Assembly: GCF_001039355.2 (NCBI RefSeq)
Contig: NW_019775417.1
Span: forward strand, 318,698 to 382,697
Direction: 5' to 3'
Origin: Lingula anatina
Lineage: Eukaryota > Brachiopoda > Lingulata > Lingulida > Lingulidae
DNA: 64,000 nucleotides
Numbering within the stretch: position 1 is the first letter of the stretch; every line of letters begins with the position of its first letter. Below the pieces are notes generated by a model. The model was not told the DNA's origin. It did no database searches and saw only the letters and a list, made by a program, of their open reading frames with translations. Below, piece after piece: positions 56,691 to 64,000 of the stretch. The position numbers and the translations under genes were made by a program.

Positions 56691-58095
56691 CCTGGACTAT
56701 AAGGTGACAGCCAAAAGCAATTTGCTGATGTAAGAGCATTTCGTGCATCAATGCAACTAAAAATGTTGCCAAGCGTTGGCAATTTACTAAACCAGACACA
56801 TTTACCCCATAGAGCCTGACAGCATCTGACCTAGAAAGTGCCCTTGGTCCTGAGCCTTCTACCCGTATGCACTCAGTTTTACAGGCGGCCTCATTTAATC
56901 AATGATAATATATTCATTTGTCTACAAAACACCTAAGAACTGTACTTTTTTAGAAAGCCAAGAATGTAAGCTTTAAAGTCATATCAGTTTTATTCACATT
57001 TGGTAATTTAGGTAGAAATAGCAGCAGTTTAAATATGAGACTTGCTTTTTTCGAAGAGAAGTAAAAAACAAAACTTTAATTTCAGTATGCACATTCTTTT
57101 TCACTTAACAAAATAATTTGTTGAAATTTTCTCATAAACATTCGAAATATGTTGTAAACAATATCAGAAAATTTCAGAAAGACATCTTATTTAGTTTTTG
57201 AGTTATAATAAATTTCATGGGACGCATGCTGTACCTAAAAACCTGCATCACGTCAGAGAGTTGCACAATATACAGGCAGGCTAGCTGACTAGAAGGCTTC
57301 CACCTACTTACTTTTATAATTACAAATAGATTGTAAATTAAGTGCCTTTTTCAATACATTTTCATAGTTTTTTTTTATTTATTTATCAACTGAGCCAGGA
57401 TACTCATAAAATTTTGTTTTGCACTCAAATCATATACAAGAATACAAACATTATCATGAGCAATTGCAAATATTACACTTTCGTGAATAAAATTTGCATC
57501 ATAAAAATACAAGTAAACGTGGCATTTGTACTACTACCCAAGCAGGAAAAGACATGTTGATGCAGTACAACGTAACATATGACATTTGTATTTATGCACA
57601 AGCAGGAAAAAACATGTTGATGCAGCACACAAGGCAAATTTTAGCCTGACTTGCCACGGAAACGGTTACAGTCATTTTATCAGCAATATAGCCATTCCAA
57701 TCACTATTGTCGTCTGCTTGGTTACGGCCGTCAGTATCATCAGCGTTTTTCATAAATCAAGCCCCATGTCCGAATATGTTCTCTGACAACTCATACTAGC
57801 CGAAGGTACATCATCTTTGAAGTTATTGAAGCATCAAAATATATCAAGGACTCTTCCCTTAAGTCTGAATTTTCTAAAGAATCTGGGACATTTCTAAACC
57901 CATAACTTCTGCTGACTTCTCGCCGCCATTTTGACTTCTTAGCGCCTCGACAATGGTTGAAATGAATCGCTTTTTCATTATCTAATTCTCGCTACACGTC
58001 TTTCAAAAGCCGGCAGTAAACAAAAAACTAACATTGAGTTAGTCTTGTGACAGAAGCATGAAATGTTACAAACGACAGGGGAGTATGGAAACACA
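56691..58095. other. Spacer, nothing recognised
   Basis: AT-rich. AAGCAGGAAAAGACATGTTG occurs twice (about 57541 and 57600), a short duplication. The frame 57586-57786 has a hydrophobic stretch but no family resemblance. Confidence 0.35.
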
Positions 58096-58097
58096 GC

Positions 58098-58178
58098 AAC
58101 CGCGTATATGCGGTTCTCGGCACTGAGGACTTTTTAAAATGAACCGCACATGTGCGGTTCCTTGCGCTATGGGGTTAA
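58098..58178. mobile_element. piggyBac-like terminus (CCCCATAG...TTAA) with two palindromes
   Basis: Read from the right, TTAA (58175-58178) is followed by CCCCATAGCGCAAGGAACCG. This resembles piggyBac-family ends, which insert at TTAA and start with CCC. Next is the perfect palindrome GAACCGCACATGTGCGGTTC (58141-58160), and 40 bases on a second, AACCGCGTATATGCGGTT (58098-58115). No matching left end or transposase was found, so this may be a solo or decayed end. Confidence 0.5.
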
Positions 58179-58636
58179 ACAAGTGCACCAGCAACATTTA
58201 AAGGTAGCAATACGACTATTTGGACAAATATTGCAATGCTGAAAGCCATGACTGCCAATGAAAAAGTCAGTGAACTAGGCACATTATACGTGTACTTGCA
58301 ACAATAAAAGTATAAATGGTGTACTCGTTGTCTTCTTTAAACAATTATTGGGTACTTTATAATCTTAACACTTTTATATATATCAGTTAAAATTGGAATA
58401 CTAAGTGAACTTTACTGAAATGTAAAACGTCTGGACAACCCACCGACCCGATTTAGCCAAAAGAAAAGAAACTTAGGAAAAGTATTTAGAGTCCAACAGA
58501 TAAAATTCTAATTACTATACAGAGGGGTGGTACAAATGCTGGATCATTTGTTTGAAGTGAGGTATGTGACACGGGACCCTTAAAAAGTGATTCGCAGTTT
58601 ATTGCTCGCGTAACCAGTGATGGTATTCCATCCATG

Positions 58637-58995
58637 AAAAAAAATGGAGGCTTTGAAGGTTTTACGCTCTTTTGACTGTCAAGTCGCTACCATGGTGCTG
58701 GTACGGGAGCCCACAAATGACAAAAAAATGAACATTTTCTCTGATGAGTACATTTTCACCTTGACAACCGTGAGTACACTGGTGAGAGTATGGAGAACAT
58801 CATCCAGACAATACCTGAAAAAAAAATGGAGGCTTTGAAGGTTTTACGCTCTTTTGACTATCAAGTTGCTACCATGGTGCTGGTACGGGAGCCCACAAAT
58901 GACAAAAAAAATGAACATTTTCTCTGATGAGTACATTTTCACCTTGACAACCGTGAGTACACTGGTGAGAGCATGGAGAACATCATCCATTGAAA
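58637..58995. repeat. Two direct copies of a ~183-bp unit
   Basis: AATGGAGGCTTTGAAGGTTT starts at about 58643 and again at 58826. Each copy runs through CATGGTGCTGGTACGGGAGC to GGAGAACATCATCCA, with few changes. The short frame inside copy 1 has no recognisable product. Confidence 0.88.
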
Positions 58996-60570
58996 ACTGA
59001 ACCGTGCATTTTACATTAAAACAAAGGATCTCCCCTTAACCAGAAATTCTCTTAACCAAAGTGTCTTTAGAGCCAAAGGACAACTGAACCTTTAGCAGTT
59101 TATGCCCAAAAAGGGGGTGGTCAAATTGAGAACACGTGGCGGACCTACAAGAAGTTAATACTGACATATCATTTGTTTCCTAAAGGTAAAGCACTGGTCT
59201 GTAAACATGTAGTTATAATATCAGCTTGACACAACCACTTTTCAATAAAGTACCAATAGAAAAACTAAGAATCCAGCTGTGATTCACTTTCAATAATTCC
59301 ACCGTGCAATTATTGTGACACCCCACTGTGTATGGCGAACATAGATAAATATACAAAACAGAAAAAGCAAAACAATGAATACCAAAAATTTGATCGAGCT
59401 AGGTGTAATAGAAAATTCCTGTTGTTTTTGATAAAAAATGAACAAGGGTTAAAACAATTTACTCGATGTGGAATTTTGCATCATTTGCACTTGAATGACA
59501 CTAAAATAACCTAAATGGTTCATGGACAAATTGGGGAGAAAATGATAGTAGGTCCGATTTTCTTCGAGCGTTAAAACAAAACAGCATATTTCTAAAAAAT
59601 TCTTATACTGCGTTTTATTTGACAGTTTTTTGCAGTGTTCTGGTAACTGGTTTGTCAATTGGAAGATGTTTCAATATATGTACATTGTACGTCAGCGCAA
59701 ATCATATCCACCTGGTGCGCCGTCTTGAACGACCTGTCTATCTTCAATCTACGCGCCGTTTCCAAGGCATTTCGTCTTTTTCGGCCACACAGTCAATTGT
59801 CTGTTTCAGCTTTGGTAACTAAGGGAAATAGTCCATTGGTAAAATACATATGACAGCGATGGAAGCACAATTTTTTAAAACTAAAGGGAATCCCAAAGAA
59901 TAAAAACACAATGGCGCGGTTTTCTAGTGCTTATTGTGGACATGTTGGTTGTGTTTCGTTCTGCTGGTGGTCACAATAATGGACCTGTAAAATCAAACAA
60001 AAATTCGAAATTGCGTTTTTTTTTCTGTCTAGTAGGCAATAATTGTTGTCCAAGCCCCATATAGTAAAATATCTGTGAAAACAATGTTCAAGGTTCATTT
60101 CTTGGGTAAATTGCGGTTGCTGTTAGGCTATAAGTTGATAAAAGTTGCTGTAGATGTGATTTAAAGCAACCACATCCACATTCGTTAGAAAAGAAACATA
60201 TTTGCTCATTTATGTCAATTCTGTGTTTTATGTGCTTCAATGACAAACGATAGTGCTGGTGGAGTGTCCACTTTTCTCTGTGGTTTCAGCTCGGTGTCGC
60301 CCCCTACAGGAACATATCGCGTGATCATGCATGCTAATGACCTCATGTAAAAATGTAGGTGCGAAATGGGTAATTGTTTGTTAACGTTATAGAAACAAAC
60401 TGATTGTTTTCAACATTTTATTTAATCCTAAGAGTAATGTTTGAACAAATAGTTTCTATAAGTAATAAATTACCATAAAAATGGATCCATGCTGTTGCTT
60501 TCTGCTATTCTTTATTGTTAACTTGTCAAATCGACACGAGGACAGTGGTTTATCCAAAGTAAAAATTCTT
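58996..60570. other. Spacer upstream of gene H 3' end, nothing recognised
   Basis: No gene or transposon recognised. Several 60-70 codon frames are consistent with chance in AT-rich DNA. Confidence 0.35.
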
Positions 60571-60674
60571 ATTTATTTTGATTCATTAAAGATGACATAC
60601 CAAATATGCACCAAATATTTCACCATTTATATGCGACGCCAAATTAAAGAAAACTCATTGACAGAGATGGTCCT

Positions 60675-62522
60675 TTAACAATATTCCCAATATGATGCAA
60701 CCCTGAAGTTAGACTTGGTGACAGTATCCCAAGAAATAATACTCCCTTCGTAAGTATTGGCACATATTGCCAGGCCGGGGATGTCGACTTTATCATGGTC
60801 CCAGACGTTCACGCCACCGACGAATCCGACAAATGAAGGGCGTTTCGGAGAACAGTCAGGTGTTGCCTCGTAATGGGTGTGTCCAACGACCCACTTACCA
60901 CCTGAAAATATGTAATTATGTAAAGAAACAAAAGTAAAATCTTGAACCGTTACTATAGTGCTTATATTTTTTATGAAAGCAACAATGTTAGAGCGCAATT
61001 AGGATAAGTTGATCCTCGGCCTAAATATGGCAGATTCATTTAAAAGTGATGCCGGTAATTCCCTGATGGTTTCCCCGCCTCAACACGAGCCGTAGCTGCA
61101 GGGGTATACAATTTAAAACTTGGAGCCGAGATTTAATCCGTTTAATGGTGCGTGTGGAGGTGGGGAGACCATAAATGGAATCATCGGCTTGATTTTTTAG
61201 TGGGGTCGGTCATATTTAGTCGGTGGATCAGTTAGTCCGCGGATCATCTGATCTGAATGCAACTAACAGAGTCTTAGTTATATCCAGGTCACCCTTTGAT
61301 GAGTCCTATGTCATAGTTAGAAATAATGAGAAATTGTAAGACCTGCGTATAAATCATATAAAACCAAGTTGGTATATCTATGTCTGAAATCACAGTACTG
61401 CCTGGAAATTGTCGAATTTCTACAAATTATAAGTTGAACGTCAATTTTTATATCATACGTGAACTCCATTTGCACATTTCTATAGGAATATCTTCATGAT
61501 GTTGCTCACACGACAGGTAATGGTACATGGACAGTGATGTAACTCACGTTATCAGGAAGAATTTCCGTATAATCCAGATCCTCTTACCTCCAGGTATATG
61601 TGAAACATTAACATGTTGACTCAGCGCGTGGATACCATCCCTGTAGATATTAAACTCTCTCTTGGCACCACTCCACACTACACACCAGTGGTGCCAGTTC
61701 CCATCAGCCGGTAGGGGCGCTTCAGCACGAGAGGACCTACCCAGTATGCTAACGTCCTTCAAAACAACTGAGTAGCCGTGACCAAAGGGGCTGTATCCAA
61801 GTTCTATGATCCGACGACAACTCTCTGAGCCGTATGACAGAATCGGGCCGCTTGTGGTGCGGATAGTTTTGATGTATGCGCAGGCTGTGAAGGCAGTTAA
61901 ATCCGGGGTACTCGCGTGCAGCAGCGACCAAGAAAAGATGCTATCTGGCTCAGGGAAGTGCAGAACTCGAGAGCCTCCTATAATGAAATAGTGAAGGTGA
62001 CATAGGGCGACATCACTGAACCAGCAACACAAACTATTCTTATTTAAAATATTTGGACACCGAATCGGACGTTTAGCGCGGTTTTTAACATATTTCATTT
62101 GAAACAATTTATGTTATCAAAAAAGCTAAGAATCTGATTGCACAACATTTGGGACATGGATGTATTAATGACTAGACTACAACAATATGTCATTGTTATC
62201 CAAGAGGTGATTGAACATTGGATTAATGGTAAGGAATATACGGCAGGGAAAAAATCAGGTATTCTTATTCATTATTTACATAAAAAAGCTTTTTCTTTAA
62301 TGTGTCTCATTATACACTAAATCACTTTTTGTACTTGTTTACGCAATTTAAACTTTAAATGGCTCATCTGATTAACAAATAAGTGCCTGCATGATTAACT
62401 GTAATGGCAATAAAATTCAAATTTATCCTTTTACGATTATTCCTTTATACATTGCTGTTCAGAATTCTACCTCCACACACATGTATACATATTAATTACC
62501 TCACCATCCAAATTCTGTTTTA

Positions 62523-62589
<67 letters not shown>

Positions 62590-62656
62590 NNNNNNNNNNN
62601 NNNNNNNNNNNNNNNNNNNNNNNNNNNNNNNNNNNNNNNNNNNNNNNNNNNNNNNN

Positions 62657-62688
<32 letters not shown>

Positions 62689-63177
62689 GGAACATCTAAA
62701 TCAATAAATATAGGTTATACCGTTACTTTGCCGAAGAGGCAACATTCACCTATTTATTTTTGAATGCATTTCAACTGCCACAACAAAACTTAAATAGGAA
62801 TGCTGAAAATACTAAATATTTTAAGTCATAGTATCACTTAAGACAAAAAAAGAATTGTAGGGAAAACTACTGCAGTTTGTCGCCCTAAAAATTCGCCCTT
62901 TCTTAGATAACATGAGGTCATCAAGCTAAATGTACATTCATAACAGGTCATTCACAACGAACCTTCACATATTGCCCTCTCCTTGCAAACACTTCTATAA
63001 AAAAGCCCTGCAACTCTTATAAAACAAATAGAAAAGATCAATGTGAATAACGTCGTTACCCTGTTTGATGAGGCTACATTAGGACATGATATACACTGTA
63101 CCTTTCCCTGGTAGTGCAGCTCCACCGTCAATAGAATAAGTGAGAATGAACAATACAAACAGTGGACTTCCACACAT
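60675..63177 (-). CDS. Pentraxin gene H (secreted, CRP-like), 3 exons, divergent
   Basis: Exons: 63102-63177 (signal peptide MCGSPLFVLFILTYSIDGG..., 25 aa), 61588-61977, and 60675-60901 ending in TAA; 230 aa. Donors GTACAG and GTAAGAG and acceptors TTATAG and TTTCAG; introns phase 1. Landmarks are GGSRVLHFPEPDS, FTACAYIKT, NWHHWCVVWSG and WVVGHTHYEATPDCSP, then VGGVNVWDHDKV, TYEGSIISWDTV and WEYC. The first-loop motif keeps only its first cysteine (SESCRRIIEL), and the second loop gains one (PDC). These two could pair across the former calcium site. NVS sequon present. Canonical AATAAA at 60572-60577. It is the most upstream gene in the window and has the shortest intron 1 (1.1 kb), with a TA repeat and a gap. 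Confidence 0.87.
62523..62685. repeat. (TA)n microsatellite with an assembly gap
   Basis: TA repeat on both sides of 67 Ns (62590-62656), in intron 1 of gene H. The true length is unknown. Confidence 0.95.
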
Positions 63178-63271
63178 GGCGGTCTCTAAAAAAGTAAACA
63201 AAAATACATCAGCATGCCATTCTTAACATTACGCCTGAGGTCAGATTTTATGTACATTTTAGTGGGTAATG

Positions 63272-63300
63272 TGTTTCAAAACGAAGCATGGCTATAAAAA
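63272..63300 (-). promoter_or_regulatory. Core promoter of pentraxin gene H
   Basis: Minus-strand TTTTTATAGCC, then ATGCTTCG and TTTTGAAACAC. About 115-125 nt upstream of the ATG at 63177. It follows the same pattern as genes B and F with small changes. Confidence 0.55.
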
Positions 63301-63430
63301 TATATTAGACTTTTCTTGAATATGCAATTTACGCATACTTTGCTCATGGGCAGACTTAAATAATCAATTCAAAGCCTAAATACTAAAGTTCAACCTTGCT
63401 GAAATTTCTAAAGACTGGGTTCCCATACAG

Positions 63431-63612
63431 GATCGATCCATGTCCAAGGGGTTTCTTGCTAAATTGCTTTAAGCTTAAGTGGTTTAGATGTCTGCCACGC
63501 CTACTGAAGCTGCTAAACAATAGTTAATTACCCCCTTGCAGCTTCATTACGCGTGACAGACATCTAAGCCGCTCGAGTATAGATTGCAATTTAGCGAGAA
63601 TCTCGATCCTTC
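63431..63612. repeat. Foldback hairpin element, copy 6 (upstream of gene H)
   Basis: GTTTCTTGCTAAATTGC faces GCAATTTAGCGAGAATC, AAGTGGTTTAGATGTCTG faces CAGACATCTAAGCCGCT, and GAAGCTGC faces GCAGCTTC. It is more diverged than the other copies, yet the stem stays paired through G-T type pairs. It lies upstream of the gene H promoter, possibly in an intron of the next gene. Confidence 0.75.
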
Positions 63613-64000
63613 GAGTTACACATGTAGATCGACCCACAGTTAGTAAGATATGGTCTGTGAATGGTCCCAAAGACTGAAAGCAGTCAGTGATTAAATGCCC
63701 TGTCTATGATGTTCCGAGACCAAGTTTTATTTGCATTCTGTTTCATAATGTGTTATTCACAACGTGTCACGAAGTCAGAACTAACCGTGCAAGTAGCTGA
63801 TTTCTAAGCTTGGTGGTCCGGAAAAACAAAAAGTTATACTAATTAATAAAGTCTGTGTCGCTAAACATCTTTTTGTTTCTTGGTGACCTGAGTTGAGACC
63901 TTTGGTACATTCATGGTTGGTCTATGTGTTTTAAACCCAGGTACGAATACAGACATAAGTATTGCGTTTTGTATGTGCAAGTCCTTTTGCAATAATAATT
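63613..64000. other. Right-edge spacer
   Basis: Continues like intron-1 sequence of other array members (TGTTCCGAGACCAAG, TTCATAATGTGTTATTCACAA resemble 17430-17470). This suggests another pentraxin copy lies beyond the right edge. No exon is visible. Confidence 0.35.

Noticed and set aside
1-64000. CRISPR arrays, operons, ribosome binding sites, bacterial terminators
   Set aside because: The DNA is eukaryotic. The tandem repeats seen are minisatellite or intronic and lack CRISPR repeat-spacer structure.

Overview
The window is animal (metazoan) nuclear DNA, AT-rich, with spliced genes, TATA-box promoters, LINE, Tc1 and MITE debris, microsatellites and assembly gaps. It looks like a marine invertebrate, perhaps a lophotrochozoan or an early-branching deuterostome. 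The species cannot be fixed from sequence alone. There are no prokaryotic features, no CRISPR array and no intact virus.

The main content is a head-to-tail array of secreted short pentraxin genes (CRP/SAP-like lectin fold), all on the minus strand. Seven look complete: B 2927-7114, C 9914-15200, D 18607-23917, E 25312-29121, F 34452-38665, G 49964-52712 and H 60675-63177. Gene A is cut by the left edge; only its signal-peptide exon (68-137) is inside. Every gene has the same three exons: a signal-peptide exon of 70 or 76 nt, a 387-390 nt exon with the first part of the pentraxin fold, and a 227 nt last exon. Both introns are phase 1. Predicted proteins are 227-230 aa. Most of these genes are spliced and were assembled here by reading exon boundaries directly; the longest open frames alone do not show them. 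Each gene has a related promoter block about 130-165 nt upstream of the ATG.

Between the intact genes lie orphan or broken exons (14.2, 15.05, 17.0, 30.1, 31.0, 47.2 and 49.2 kb), consistent with birth-and-death evolution. About 6.6 kb around gene B is duplicated around gene F. Two single-N positions (12411 and 17090) are flanked by near-identical sequence and look like unmerged contigs or haplotypes.

The array is interrupted at 40.1-46.7 kb by other sequence: a truncated L2/CR1-like LINE, a sequence gap, a decayed pentraxin intron, and one single-exon rhodopsin-class GPCR on the plus strand (44305-45354) with an atypical C-Q-Y in place of D/E-R-Y. From 53 to 60.6 kb I see no gene, only diverged ~300-bp repeats built around a GGCCATTTTG-type motif, a piggyBac-like terminus and a 183-bp tandem duplication.

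The most interesting biology is the pentraxin family itself. The family's usual calcium ligands are absent from every copy, and cysteines occupy the two loops that would hold calcium. Second is a long foldback hairpin (~140-190 bp) found six times across the array, four of them in the first intron of array genes or of a pseudogene.
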